Source of the DNA: CAZVYJ01 sp964631565
GTDB taxonomy: Bacteria; Planctomycetota; Phycisphaerae; SM23-33
Direction: 5' to 3'
DNA: 64,000 bases
NCBI GenBank assembly: GCA_964631565.1
Contig: CAZVYJ010000008.1
Location: forward strand, 15,886 to 79,885
Shown: one piece after another, positions 8,802 to 17,861 of the stretch
Numbering within the stretch: the first letter of the stretch is position 1
Layout: each line of letters opens with the position of its first letter
The notes under the pieces: generated by a model
Told to the model about the DNA's origin: nothing
Seen by the model: the letters and a program-made list of their open reading frames with translations, nothing else
Databases searched by the model: none
Made by a program: the position numbers and the translations under genes

Positions 8802-9151
8802 ACTATGGGTCCTTCCTGCAGCGGGAGGCGGCAGTGGGGGCACAGCCTGACGCCGCCGGTTTTTTCAATCAGCCCGGCCTGGATTATATGACCGCAGTGC
8901 GGGCAACGATCAGCGAAACTGGAAGCGGTGTTTTTTTTCGACTGCCCCGCCGAAAGCCTCGGCCTGAAGTATTCGTAATTGAACAGAATCATCGCCGGGA
9001 TGGCCGTGAACAGAATGCTTATGAAGAACCAGAAGAATGGGTTGCGGCCTATTTTCCCAGCGTGCATGGCGACGCGAACGCTGGCCAGAATATATACTGC
9101 GATAAGTGCGGCAATATACCACCACTGTTCATTTGTGATTTTTGCAATCAT
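8798..9151 (-). CDS. two-TM membrane protein with C-terminal zinc ribbon
   Basis: From the ATG at 9151 the protein is 117 residues. It has two hydrophobic helices (about residues 9-26 and 38-57) and a C-terminal zinc ribbon with two CPHC knuckles about 20 residues apart (DRCPHCGHII, VRLCPHCRLPL). Function unknown; such modules often bind zinc for structure or contact proteins or nucleic acid. Its stop overlaps the cinA start by four bases, so the two are coupled. An in-frame codon at 9214 would extend the N-terminus, but the chosen start places the first helix where expected. Neither start has a strong ribosome binding site. Confidence 0.65.
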   Translation of the reverse strand: MIAKITNEQWWYIAALIAVYILASVRVAMHAGKIGRNPFFWFFISILFTAIPAMILFNYEYFRPRLSAGQSKKNTASSFADRCPHCGHIIQAGLIEKTGGVRLCPHCRLPLQEGPIV

Positions 9152-9200
9152 TGGAGATATATTAGCGGCTGGGAGGCGAACAGTTAATAATGAAAACCCG

Positions 9201-9461
9201 CTACCGCCCGACAAGTTCGGGATGCAGTTTGGCCGACAGGGCGAATCTCTCCCAGCTGTAGCTGCCGCACTTCGGACAGCAGCCGTCCGGCGGGATGCGA
9301 TCCGGGCAGTATCCGCAGCAGTGGCAATTCACCAAGACAACCTTTTTTCCGGCGTTGCTGGGCGGCACTCGCATAAGCAGGCGCCGCAGGCTGCCTCTAT
9401 CCCTGCGGTGTTTACGCGGCAAGGATGTTTTCTGTCTTGATACCCGGTATGGATGGGCCAT
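9201..9461 (-). CDS. small zinc-ribbon protein
   Basis: An 86-residue basic protein whose C-terminal half has a cysteine cluster (VNCHCCGYCPDR followed by GCCPKCGSYSWERF), consistent with a zinc ribbon. The N-terminus is rich in R and K (HRRDRGSLRRLLMRV), which could bind nucleic acid. The ATG at 9461 has GAGGT about eight nt upstream and is preferred over 9506. It lies 50 nt before the next zinc-ribbon membrane gene, giving a probable operon: zinc ribbon, zinc-ribbon membrane protein, cinA. Family not recognised. Confidence 0.6.
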   Translation of the reverse strand: MAHPYRVSRQKTSLPRKHRRDRGSLRRLLMRVPPSNAGKKVVLVNCHCCGYCPDRIPPDGCCPKCGSYSWERFALSAKLHPELVGR

Positions 9462-9783
9462 GGCGTTAACCTCATGCAAACTCACCGCTAAACGTAAGAT
9501 ACGCACCGATCATGCCTTCATATTATTTCTACGCTGAGGAACCCCGTCAGGATGGCGAAAACCCAACATATTTATTACAAAAGTGTTGCGTTCGCGGCGT
9601 CGGCAGACATTTGGCTAAATAAGGATTCTCTTGCGCAACAGGCTTGGCTGCGGCTTACAGACATGTATAATGTCCACTTCCGCGGCAAAACAGATACACA
9701 AGGATATTGCCGTAAATAGATAGGATGTTTGCAAATGGCCGCCCACGTTCAGTAAAAGGACGGCCGATTTTAAGGGTTAAGAA
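9462..9783. other. divergent intergenic region
   Basis: About 320 nt between the minus-strand zinc-ribbon gene and the plus-strand lipoprotein gene. I see no gene. It holds a good plus-strand promoter at 9644-9671; the minus-strand promoter was not identified. Confidence 0.6.
9644..9671 (+). promoter_or_regulatory. sigma70-type promoter
   Basis: TTGGCT (9644-9649) and a perfect TATAAT (9666-9671) are 16 nt apart, about 110 nt upstream of the discoidin-like lipoprotein gene. It could drive the run from that gene into mreC. Confidence 0.55.
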
Positions 9784-10278
9784 TTGGCGTCTGATTCAGT
9801 CAGGTACAACCTGTCGATATGCTTATTACTCGCTGTCGCTCTTCTGTGCGGCTGCGCGGGGCCTATATATTCCAACGTTGACAAGGCGCCGGCCGCCGCC
9901 ATTACGCCAAAGAACGAATGGGTTATTACGGGCGATCTGAAAAACCCGGCAAACATGTCCGATTCCAATGTCGGCACGTACTCTGTCAGTGAAGATGACT
10001 ATCAGAACGCGGTGGTGAACATTGACCTAAAGACCCCGTGCATGTTCAACACTGTCATAATAGATCACGGCCCGGCGAAAGAGAACGGTTACTGCCGGCG
10101 CGTCGTGGTGCTGGTCAGCAATAACGGCAGGGATTACAAGAAAGTGCATTCCGTCCCGGGCACGAAACGCGTTACGTTCGTCAGCTTCATCACGCCGGTT
10201 CTGGCGAGATATGTCCGGCTTCAGGCAGTCGTGCCCGGCAATGAGCCGTGGGCGATTGCTGAAATATATCTGAGATAA
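9784..10278 (+). CDS. discoidin-like (F5/8 type C) lipoprotein
   Basis: A 164-residue protein with a signal peptide ending in the lipobox LCGC, so lipidated. Mature residues show the layout of an F5/8 type C (discoidin) beta-sandwich: DSNVGTYSV near the start, VVNIDLKTPCMFNTVIIDHG, VLVSNNGRDYKKV, then ARYVRLQAV and PWAIAEIYL at the end. Such domains bind carbohydrate or membrane surfaces. The start is TTG with AAGGG seven nt upstream. It is separated by about 40 nt from the next small membrane protein, and both lie just before mreC-mreD-mrdA-rodA, so they may be transcribed with them. Confidence 0.72.
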   Translation: MASDSVRYNLSICLLLAVALLCGCAGPIYSNVDKAPAAAITPKNEWVITGDLKNPANMSDSNVGTYSVSEDDYQNAVVNIDLKTPCMFNTVIIDHGPAKENGYCRRVVVLVSNNGRDYKKVHSVPGTKRVTFVSFITPVLARYVRLQAVVPGNEPWAIAEIYLR

Positions 10279-10316
10279 CTCGTGCAGCAACGCTGCTCTG
10301 TTTGCTAGGAGTCGCC

Positions 10317-10712
10317 ATGTCAGATAATGACAGACAAACCGTTTCGCCGGCAGGCGACGGCAAATATCTTCTTCTGGTCGGGGGCATACTGCTGGTTATT
10401 GTTTTGACGCTGGCGGTTCTGTGGCAACTTGAGCGGCACCGCAGGATATCAGCACAGGAAAAATTCACGAATTGCGCGGAGGAGCTGAACAAGGCGAATC
10501 TTTATTCTGAAATGCTCAGCCGGGCGAATAAGGCTATCGAATCGGTCGGCGTTGACAGGGAAAACCTCACTTCCCGTCAGGTCGATCTGGACGGCCGGCC
10601 GCGAAAACTTTTCCGCATAAGCGCCGCTGCGGGCGAGAAAATGGGGTTTCTGCCCGGCGATCTCGTGGAGATTGATAACCCGCCTCCGGACTCGGCGCCC
10701 GAAGAGCATTAG
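10317..10712 (+). CDS. single-pass membrane protein, unknown
   Basis: From the ATG at 10317 (AGGAG five nt upstream) the protein has 131 residues: a short N-terminus, one transmembrane helix (about residues 17-38, YLLLVGGILLVIVLTLAVLW), a helical stretch with R, E and K, and a small C-terminal domain (VDLDGRPRKLFRISAAAGEK, GFLPGDLVEID). An earlier in-frame TTG at 10302 is less likely. I do not recognise the family. Position immediately ahead of mreC makes an envelope role plausible, by inference only. Confidence 0.6.
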   Translation: MSDNDRQTVSPAGDGKYLLLVGGILLVIVLTLAVLWQLERHRRISAQEKFTNCAEELNKANLYSEMLSRANKAIESVGVDRENLTSRQVDLDGRPRKLFRISAAAGEKMGFLPGDLVEIDNPPPDSAPEEH

Positions 10713-10793
10713 TGTTTCGGACGCATACTTGCTGATGAGTGCACTTAGGGGGTATCATGCCGGCATCTGTCCGGCTATTTCGGCATATTCGGC

Positions 10794-11774
10794 ATGAAGA
10801 TTACCCGCAAACTCAATAAAAAATGGCTGCTTGCAGGGCTTCTGACAGCTTCGTTTTTTACTGCGCTGCTGGGGCCTGATTTTTCGGGCATAATTCGCAG
10901 TCATCTCGAATGGGTTTATGTCCCGATAGGCGATCCTGTAATGTGGCTGGCGACAACGGTACGGTCGAGCTTCTCCGGCGACTCCGACGAAGCCGCTCAG
11001 CGCGAGATAAACGCCCTCAAGCATGAGCGTGACGAGGCGTACAGCCTTCTCGATAAGTTTCTTGAACAGTATTACGGCGAGCGGGAGTTTCGCAAGCTGT
11101 ACGGCCTGTCTATGGACTCGCCGATTGAACTTATGCCGGCGAGGGTGGTGTCGGCCGATTCGCTTCCTTACGGATCGATGCGCCTGCTGAATATAGGCAG
11201 GAACAAGGGCGCAATGCCCGGCCTGAAGGTTACCGAACGTATCATCCTGACCGGCCAGAATGAGCCAATGCGAAACGACCTGTTGGCGGTCACGAGGACT
11301 TCACTTGCAGGCCAGATTATCCAGGCCGGTCCATTCACCGCAAAGCTGCAGCTGGTTACGGACCAGGGTTTCAAAACAAGAGGCTGGATAATCCGCCGGT
11401 TGAAAGAAGGCAGAAAGTTCATTTCCACAGAAGCGGGCAATGCCGGCGAAAGGCTGCTTACTCAAAACAACAATCTTCCGATTGCCGCAAATGCGCAGGG
11501 CGACGGCAAGGGCGGATTGATTATCCGGAACATTTCTGACGAGCACCGCATCATGGCCGGCGACAGTCTTATAACATCCGATGACGACGCACTCATGCCG
11601 ATTTCGGTTCGCATAGGAACGGTATCGCAGGTCGAGAAAGACCCCCGGCATCCGGGGTTTGTGATAATCACGGTCAAACCCGATGTGGATATGGATTCGC
11701 TCCGTTATGTATACGTGGTCGTATCAAAGGCCGGCAGGTTCCTGGAAAAAACCGTCAGCGGGGGGCACAACTGA
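10794..11774 (+). CDS. mreC: rod shape-determining protein MreC
   Basis: MreC links the elongasome to the periplasm and activates PBP2. The 326-residue protein has an N-terminal membrane segment (residues 14-30), a coiled-coil region around 65-95 (INALKHERDEAYSLLDKFLEQ) and a beta-rich periplasmic domain with MreC-typical stretches (LMPARVVSADSLPYGSMRLLNIG, then GDSLITSDDDALMPISVRIGTVSQVEKD). Sequence is divergent from E. coli MreC, but the order with MreD, PBP2 and RodA settles the assignment. The stop overlaps the mreD start by one base (TGATG). No clear ribosome binding site precedes the ATG. Confidence 0.9.
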   Translation: MKITRKLNKKWLLAGLLTASFFTALLGPDFSGIIRSHLEWVYVPIGDPVMWLATTVRSSFSGDSDEAAQREINALKHERDEAYSLLDKFLEQYYGEREFRKLYGLSMDSPIELMPARVVSADSLPYGSMRLLNIGRNKGAMPGLKVTERIILTGQNEPMRNDLLAVTRTSLAGQIIQAGPFTAKLQLVTDQGFKTRGWIIRRLKEGRKFISTEAGNAGERLLTQNNNLPIAANAQGDGKGGLIIRNISDEHRIMAGDSLITSDDDALMPISVRIGTVSQVEKDPRHPGFVIITVKPDVDMDSLRYVYVVVSKAGRFLEKTVSGGHN

Positions 11775-12334
11775 TGCGATGGGTGTTTTTCTTCATCCTT
11801 GCCGCGGTGTTTATTATCGTCCAGGTAACGCTGGTGCGGATGGTGGTCGTCCGCACGGACCAGTTCGGCCTGGTCGGGCCTGACCTGCTCGTGCTGCTGG
11901 CGGTAGTTATCGCAGTTAACGTCCGGTCATCGGTTGACGCCATGCTGGCGGCGTGGGTGCTCGGTTTCCTGCTGGATATCACCACTTCCGGCGGTCCGGG
12001 CGGTCAGACCGTGGTAGGGCCGATGGCAATCTCGTATGCGGCTGCAGCGTTCTTCATTTACCGTGTCCGCGAGGCTTTCTTCCGTGAAAGGTGGAGCATA
12101 CAGGCGCTTTTTGCGGCCGTGTTCTGCCTCATTACGCAATGGCTCTGGCTGACCGCCCAGTCGCTGCTGACCGGCGATGTCAAAATGTCGGCATATCTTT
12201 CGATGCTCGTCAAGGCTATGCTTGTTTCACTTTATACGGGTCTGGCGATGATTTTGCTGAATCCTGTTGTATCATGGTGTAATCAGTTGCTGATAGTGAC
12301 CCCAAAGGGCAGAACCAGACGCAGCGGCAGGTAA
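11774..12334 (+). CDS. mreD: rod shape-determining protein MreD
   Basis: MreD is the small polytopic inner-membrane partner of MreC. The 186-residue protein has about five hydrophobic helices spread over its length with few charged residues between them. The family is poorly conserved, so the call relies on length, topology and its place between mreC and mrdA. Translation is probably coupled to mreC through the one-base overlap. Confidence 0.82.
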   Translation: MRWVFFFILAAVFIIVQVTLVRMVVVRTDQFGLVGPDLLVLLAVVIAVNVRSSVDAMLAAWVLGFLLDITTSGGPGGQTVVGPMAISYAAAAFFIYRVREAFFRERWSIQALFAAVFCLITQWLWLTAQSLLTGDVKMSAYLSMLVKAMLVSLYTGLAMILLNPVVSWCNQLLIVTPKGRTRRSGR

Positions 12335-12379
12335 ATCAGCTGCTTTTGTCCTCCAGGGCGATTTTCGTCGGGTTCGGGC

Positions 12380-14299
12380 ATGTATAAGAAAAGAATAATC
12401 ATTTTCCTCAGCATCATCATGCTGATGTCCCTTGCAATAGCGGGTCGGCTGTGGGATCTGCAGTTTGTCCAGGGCGAACACTGGATCGAAGTCGCCGAGA
12501 ATATGCTGCAGGATACCGATCTTCTTCCGGCTGAACGCGGCAAAATCACGGACCGCAACGGCAATATCCTGGCGATGGACAAAAGCTGTATCGAGCTGTG
12601 CCTTGATTACCGGTTCATCACACTCGACGACCGGACCGCCCGGCAGGATGAATGGCTGGACAGGCAGATAACGCTGTGGCGCAATGCCCGCCTGAAGGAA
12701 ATCCGCAACTCAAAGGGCGTGGACGCAGCTGAGGCCAGAGAAATTTTCGCTGAGAGACAGGCCCGCACGTGGGAGATAGTCCGGGAAATGACTGCCGCAG
12801 GCGGCGTTGACCTGGACAGTGAAATAGACCGCATAAAGAGCCGCATCCGTGCCGTGAGAGACCTCATCAAGATGCCTTCGCATCTCGAAACCCAGTCGCA
12901 CATGATAATGCTCCTTGACGAGATGCCCGCGGAGGATATTGAAGAAACCGTCGGGCTTGTTTTTCGTCCCAGCACGAAGCGGCTGTATTACCACAACAGC
13001 GCCTGCCACATAGTAGGCGTGGTAGGTCAGGTAAATGATAATGAAATGTCGGAGTATAACATTTCTGAAGGCAAGGCCGACAGGCTGACGCGGATGCTGA
13101 ATAACTATCTGCCGGGCGATTGCATCGGCAAGATGGGCGTCGAGAAGATGTGCGAGTCACGCCTGCGCGGCAAGCGGGGCTTCATCCGCTATCGCCGCGA
13201 CGGCAGCAATGAAGAACTGCTCGGCGAGCAGGCGGTCAGCGGTCAGGATGTTCGGCTGACTCTGGATATAGAACTTCAGAATACCCTTGCCGAAAAATTT
13301 GAAGAACTCAACGCGAAGGGCTGCGCAATCGTTCTCGACGTGCCGACGGGCGAAATACTCGCCATGGTTTCCATTCCGACTTACGACCTGAACCTTTACA
13401 AAAGCGATAAGACTTACTACCAGTCTAAAGTGGAGGATACCGCAAATCTGCCGCTTCTCCACAGGGCGATAAGCGTGCTGTACCCGCCGGGTTCGTCGGT
13501 CAAGCCGATGACAGCCATCGCCGGCCTGAGCAGCGGAGTCATTACGCCTTCGACCGTTTTCAATTGCCGCGGGTATTTCCGCGATCCGCTGGCCGAAGTC
13601 TTCAGATGTCACAACAGAAATGGGCACGGCCCGCTGGATATGTATGAAGCTTTGCAGAAAAGCTGCAACATTTATTTCGAGGAAATAGGCGAGCGTCTCG
13701 GCGCAGCGAGACTGACGGCCTACTTCAGCCTGTTCGGCATAGACCAGAAGCCGGGCACGGGCCTGCCGGGCGAAAAAACCGGCATATTGCCTACGGAGGA
13801 ATACATACTCCGGCGTTACAATCGCCATTCGTACCTTCCTGCCGACGCCAGATTCATGTCCATAGGGCAGGTGGTTATAGAAGCCACACCGCTGCACATA
13901 GCCAACGTAATGGCGACCATCGCACGTAACGGTGAGTTCTATTCGCCGATCATAACCCGCAACGGCGGGCCTGAGCAGGTCAGGCAGCTTCTGCCGCTGG
14001 CTCCGCAGCATCTGGCTGCCGTGCGGAAGGGCATGTACATGGTGGTCAACGAGCCGGGCGGCACGGCTTATAACAAAATAGCCACCAGAACCGTATTCTG
14101 CGGCAAGACCGGCACGGCCGAGACGAGCATCAACAACAGTTCGATGTCGTGGTTTGCCGGGTTCGCTCCTTATAACAGTCCGCGTGTTGCGTTCGTGGTG
14201 ATTATCGAGCATGCTGACGACCCCGAAGAACTGCAGTACAAGTTCAAGGTCATGCAGACACTGATGGATAAATGCGAGGAACTCGGATACCTCCCGTAG
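12380..14299 (+). CDS. mrdA: penicillin-binding protein 2, class B transpeptidase
   Basis: PBP2 crosslinks new peptidoglycan during elongation. Residues ~5-23 are a membrane anchor; a pedestal/dimerisation domain follows; the transpeptidase domain carries all three penicillin-binding motifs: Ser372 in GSSVKP (SxxK), Ser428-Cys429-Asn430 (SxN) and Lys576-Thr577-Gly578 (KTG). The N-terminal domain holds a charged helical stretch at about 85-190 that seems longer than in E. coli PBP2. The cluster mreC-mreD-mrdA-rodA is the classic elongasome operon, so this is PBP2 rather than FtsI. An intact active site argues that the organism makes crosslinked peptidoglycan. Confidence 0.93.
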   Translation: MYKKRIIIFLSIIMLMSLAIAGRLWDLQFVQGEHWIEVAENMLQDTDLLPAERGKITDRNGNILAMDKSCIELCLDYRFITLDDRTARQDEWLDRQITLWRNARLKEIRNSKGVDAAEAREIFAERQARTWEIVREMTAAGGVDLDSEIDRIKSRIRAVRDLIKMPSHLETQSHMIMLLDEMPAEDIEETVGLVFRPSTKRLYYHNSACHIVGVVGQVNDNEMSEYNISEGKADRLTRMLNNYLPGDCIGKMGVEKMCESRLRGKRGFIRYRRDGSNEELLGEQAVSGQDVRLTLDIELQNTLAEKFEELNAKGCAIVLDVPTGEILAMVSIPTYDLNLYKSDKTYYQSKVEDTANLPLLHRAISVLYPPGSSVKPMTAIAGLSSGVITPSTVFNCRGYFRDPLAEVFRCHNRNGHGPLDMYEALQKSCNIYFEEIGERLGAARLTAYFSLFGIDQKPGTGLPGEKTGILPTEEYILRRYNRHSYLPADARFMSIGQVVIEATPLHIANVMATIARNGEFYSPIITRNGGPEQVRQLLPLAPQHLAAVRKGMYMVVNEPGGTAYNKIATRTVFCGKTGTAETSINNSSMSWFAGFAPYNSPRVAFVVIIEHADDPEELQYKFKVMQTLMDKCEELGYLP

Positions 14300-14317
14300 T
14301 ACCCGAGCAACAGGACC

Positions 14318-15700
14318 ATGCTGGAAACTTTCAGGCGATATCTCAAATATACAAGCTGGCCCATCATCGCCGCCATGCTCACGCTGCTGGCCATAGGGAT
14401 AGTGTCCATACGCTGCTCGGAGAAGGTTGACCCGTCGCTTCAGGGTCACTCCGCCAAGCAGATGGCCTTCGCCTGCGCCGGACTGATATGTTTTGTCATT
14501 TTCACCGTGATTCCGTACCGGCGCATCGGACAGTACGCATACGCGATTTTCGGCGCCACCCTCGTGGTGCTCGTGATGCTCCTGCTGCCTCGATATATCG
14601 GCTCAAACGGCCTGATCGACTCAGTCATGCCGGAAATCCGCGGCGCGAGGCGGTGGATAAACATGGGGCCGGTCAAGCTTCAGCCCTCTGAAATCGCCAA
14701 GCTCAGTTTCATTATTCTTCTGGCGTGGTATCTGCGATTCGGCGACCACTATCGCCATTTTCGCGGGCTGGCCGTTTCGTTCATCCTCACGATCGTGCCG
14801 ATGGGGCTGATTCTCAAAGAGCCGGACCTCGGTACGGCGCTGCTGTTTCTGCCGACGCTGTATTTCATGCTTTTCATGGCCGGCGCCAGGATGAAACACC
14901 TGCTGACCGTCGTAGTCGTCGCAACCGTGTTGGTCCTGCTGCCCATACCGCAAAAGCAGTCGAACCTGTCCGGGCAAAAGGCCAAACTTCTGCCGTCCGT
15001 CGCGTACTTCACGTTCGGGAGCGATGAAAACAAATATATCGTCACTGCTGCTCCGCTGGCAGTCATGGAGCAGCACCAGATAGAGCGTATCGTCGGCTGG
15101 CTGAGGCAGGATTCGCCCGAAATATCGGGCAACATGGGCTATCAGCTTTATCACTCGAAGATGGTTCTCGGCTCGGGCCAGATGAGCGGCCGAGGCGGCA
15201 TGGAAGAAGGCAACTACTACATCCGCATGCTGCCTGACGACCATACCGACTTCATATTCAGCGTAATCGGCGGGCAGTGGGGGTTCCTCGGATGCATGGC
15301 TGTGCTTTTCCTTTACGGCGTGATATTCGTGTTCGGCGTGGAAATCGCCACCATAACCTACGACCCGTTCGCCCGCCTGCTGGCCGTGGGGGTGCTGGCG
15401 CTGCTGTTTTCGCAGCTTTTCATCAATGTTGGCATGACAATGGGGCTTATGCCGATAACCGGCATGACACTGCCGATGATAAGCTACGGAGGCACGTCGC
15501 TGGTTATCAACTGCATCGCGCTCGGGCTGCTGATAAACGTCGGCCAGCGACGGCCGATACTGCTGGCCAAGCGGCCTTTCGAGTACGGCCCGAAGCGGCA
15601 GAAGCTCATGCCGGCCGAGAAGGACAATATGGTTCACCGGAGAAACCATAAATTGAAAAAAGTCGGAGCTGAAACCGGCTGGGGCGATACCCAACCATAA
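14318..15700 (+). CDS. rodA: rod shape-determining protein RodA, SEDS glycosyltransferase
   Basis: RodA polymerises glycan strands from lipid II together with PBP2. The 460-residue protein has about ten membrane helices. SEDS features include a GARRWINMGPVKLQPSE block (residues ~108-124) and a C-terminal MPITGMTLPMISYGGTS block (~378-394). The extracytoplasmic loop between them is long (about 200-320), and the C-terminus has a basic tail of ~45 residues. It starts 18 nt after mrdA with CAGGA just upstream, and ends one base inside the next start (TAATG). Confidence 0.94.
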   Translation: MLETFRRYLKYTSWPIIAAMLTLLAIGIVSIRCSEKVDPSLQGHSAKQMAFACAGLICFVIFTVIPYRRIGQYAYAIFGATLVVLVMLLLPRYIGSNGLIDSVMPEIRGARRWINMGPVKLQPSEIAKLSFIILLAWYLRFGDHYRHFRGLAVSFILTIVPMGLILKEPDLGTALLFLPTLYFMLFMAGARMKHLLTVVVVATVLVLLPIPQKQSNLSGQKAKLLPSVAYFTFGSDENKYIVTAAPLAVMEQHQIERIVGWLRQDSPEISGNMGYQLYHSKMVLGSGQMSGRGGMEEGNYYIRMLPDDHTDFIFSVIGGQWGFLGCMAVLFLYGVIFVFGVEIATITYDPFARLLAVGVLALLFSQLFINVGMTMGLMPITGMTLPMISYGGTSLVINCIALGLLINVGQRRPILLAKRPFEYGPKRQKLMPAEKDNMVHRRNHKLKKVGAETGWGDTQP

Positions 15701-16617
15701 TGACTGCCGATACCGAAAATTTTTCAAACGATGCACTGCCTCTGTCGCGCCCCGTCCCTGAGGGAAGGGTAATTGAACATCGCAAACTGCGCCTGGCGGA
15801 CGGTTACGAAACGGATATGTATATTCATGCGCCGGCCGGCGGTAAAAAACTGCTGCCGGTTCTGTATATGCACGGCATACAGTCGCATCCGGGTTGGTTT
15901 ATCACATCGGCTGTGAGCCTGGCGGAACGCGGCCATGCGGTCTATCAGGTGACCAGGCGGGGCAGCGGGCTGAATAATCGCAGACGGGGGCATGCAGGCT
16001 CGCCCAAATGTCTCCTTGACGACCTTGAAGCGGCCTGCCGATTTGTGCTGGAAGATACCGGCTCCGATAATTTCCAGAAAAAGCTTCATCTAATGGGCGT
16101 AAGCTGGGGCGGGAAACTGGCGGCCCTTTACGCCGCCAGGCCGGGGGCGAACGAGCATCTGGCGTCACTGACGCTTATCGCCCCGGGAATCGTCCCCAGG
16201 GTCAAGGCTTCCGTCGCGATGAAGCTGGCGGTTTTTGGTTCGTTGTTCGTAAACCCGTTTCGGTACTTTGACATCCCGCTGAACGATGTGAAACTGTTCA
16301 CCGACAATCCGGCGATGCAGCAATATCTTCGCGGCGACCGTTTCAGGCTGCATCGCGCGACGGCGAAATTTCTGTATGCCGATTATCTTCTGAACAAGAT
16401 GCTGTCCCGCTGCGCAAAGGGAAGCCTGGAAATTCCGACAACGCTGCTGCTGGCCTCACGTGACAGGATTATCGACAATGCCGCGACCAGATCGGTTGTG
16501 GAGCATCTTACCGGCGGCAGGGCGGTGGTAAGGGAGCTTGCGGGCTGCCATACACTGGAATTTGAAACAAATCCCGGCCCTCTGTTTGATGCGATTTCAA
16601 CCGCGACCTGGCAGTAA
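15700..16617 (+). CDS. alpha/beta hydrolase
   Basis: A 305-residue alpha/beta hydrolase with the nucleophile elbow GVSWGG (Ser125), a probable acid at Asp245 (LASRDRIID) and His274 (AGCHTLEF), and the oxyanion-region motif YMHGIQSH. It resembles lysophospholipase or monoacylglycerol-lipase-type esterases; the substrate is not known. No signal peptide is seen, so it is probably cytoplasmic. It overlaps rodA by one base and so belongs to the elongasome operon, hinting at a lipid or cell-wall-linked substrate (inference). Confidence 0.8.
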   Translation: MTADTENFSNDALPLSRPVPEGRVIEHRKLRLADGYETDMYIHAPAGGKKLLPVLYMHGIQSHPGWFITSAVSLAERGHAVYQVTRRGSGLNNRRRGHAGSPKCLLDDLEAACRFVLEDTGSDNFQKKLHLMGVSWGGKLAALYAARPGANEHLASLTLIAPGIVPRVKASVAMKLAVFGSLFVNPFRYFDIPLNDVKLFTDNPAMQQYLRGDRFRLHRATAKFLYADYLLNKMLSRCAKGSLEIPTTLLLASRDRIIDNAATRSVVEHLTGGRAVVRELAGCHTLEFETNPGPLFDAISTATWQ

Positions 16618-16637
16618 GAACAAAAAACTTCCCGCCG

Positions 16638-17822
16638 TCATTTGCTGCTCTGGTAATGCGTATCGCGCCAAACCAGCTTCGCGCCTTTTCGCAGCTTTGA
16701 GAGCGACATTATCAGGGCGATCATCGCTATTACGCAGCCGATGGAATATGACCAGGCGAGGTCGTATCTCGCGCCTATCAGCTTGTAGAAGCGGTATATC
16801 ACGCTCACCTGCAGTGCCACGCCTGCGAGGCCCGTCAGTCCGCATGCCCACAGCCAGGCTGCCGGCTCGAAACCCGCCGCAGCCAGCGGCAGGCAGACGG
16901 CGGCGGTGATGTAAGGCAGCAGGCCCATCGTCACAAGGACGGCCAGCGATATCGACAATCGCTTCAGCGTGCCGAATGTTCCGAAGAAGATGCGGCTCCA
17001 TCCTCGCATTATCTGCCTGAACGATGTGTACATGCGAACCTTGAGAAGGCCGCTGTTACGGACGACCCGCAGGTTAAGGCCTGCCTGCTTGACGCGGGCG
17101 GCCATGTGCATGTCTTCGTTCAGCTGGTTTTTGACGGCCTCGTGCGTGCCGATTTTTTCATAGACGCTGCGTTTCATCAGCATGAACGCGCCGTTGGCAT
17201 AGGCGTTGGGATAATCGGGCGAGTTGACCTTGTCGGGCTCGAACCAGATCATCATTATGCCGCTGCACACCGGCTGGACAACGTTTTCCCAGAAGCCCTT
17301 CATCTCAAGGCTTGGCAGGATGCTGAGCAGGTCGGAACCCTTGTCGAAGGCGTACTGCATCGCCGTCGAAAGCGTGCGGCGGGATGTCTGGCGGCAGTCG
17401 GCGTCTATCATGCATATCCACTCGCCTTTTGAAGCGGCGATGCCGGTCTGCATGGCATTGTTCTTGCCGCACCAGCCTTCCGGCAGATGCGTTATGTTGA
17501 TAAGCCGGACTCGCGAATCCTCGGCGGCGATGCGTTCGACGATTGCAGCGGTGCCGTCGTTGCTGCGGTCGTTGCAGACTATCAGCTCGAAATTAGGATA
17601 ATCCTGATCCAGCATCGTTCGAACGCAGGATTCGATGTTTTCCTCCTCGTCCTTCGCGGCGACAACCACGCTGAGCATGGGTGCGTTTTCGGGCGGACCA
17701 GCGTAGTCGGCGGCCAGCAGGAAACCCGTCCGCTTTTCACGCCATATCTTGAAATGGCGGCTCAGCCAGACCAGCGACACAAGTGAAGTAAGAACAAACA
17801 ATATTATCGAAACTGTCAACAT
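16638..17822 (-). CDS. family 2 glycosyltransferase, membrane-bound
   Basis: A 394-residue GT2 enzyme. An N-terminal membrane segment (residues ~1-20) precedes the GT-A domain, with VVVAAKDEEENIESCV at the start, the DXD-like MIDADCR, and a later QLNEDMHMAARVKQAGL acceptor block. Three or four helices close the protein. The domain order resembles carotenoid or hopanoid-pathway glycosyltransferases (CrtQ/HpnB type), but the acceptor cannot be read from sequence. The ATG at 17822 follows a GGGGAGA site; a TTG at 17858 is an alternative. It is the last gene of a minus-strand group with larC and a small membrane protein. Confidence 0.82.
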   Translation of the reverse strand: MLTVSIILFVLTSLVSLVWLSRHFKIWREKRTGFLLAADYAGPPENAPMLSVVVAAKDEEENIESCVRTMLDQDYPNFELIVCNDRSNDGTAAIVERIAAEDSRVRLINITHLPEGWCGKNNAMQTGIAASKGEWICMIDADCRQTSRRTLSTAMQYAFDKGSDLLSILPSLEMKGFWENVVQPVCSGIMMIWFEPDKVNSPDYPNAYANGAFMLMKRSVYEKIGTHEAVKNQLNEDMHMAARVKQAGLNLRVVRNSGLLKVRMYTSFRQIMRGWSRIFFGTFGTLKRLSISLAVLVTMGLLPYITAAVCLPLAAAGFEPAAWLWACGLTGLAGVALQVSVIYRFYKLIGARYDLAWSYSIGCVIAMIALIMSLSKLRKGAKLVWRDTHYQSSK

Positions 17823-17861
17823 CGTTCCGTCTTTCTCCCCGCCGCTGTCAAACGGCAAAAA

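Noticed and set aside
13157..14449. Long open frame on the minus strand opposite mrdA
   Set aside because: It lies fully antisense to a gene with intact catalytic motifs; long antisense frames are expected with GC-rich third codon positions, and its translation shows no domain.
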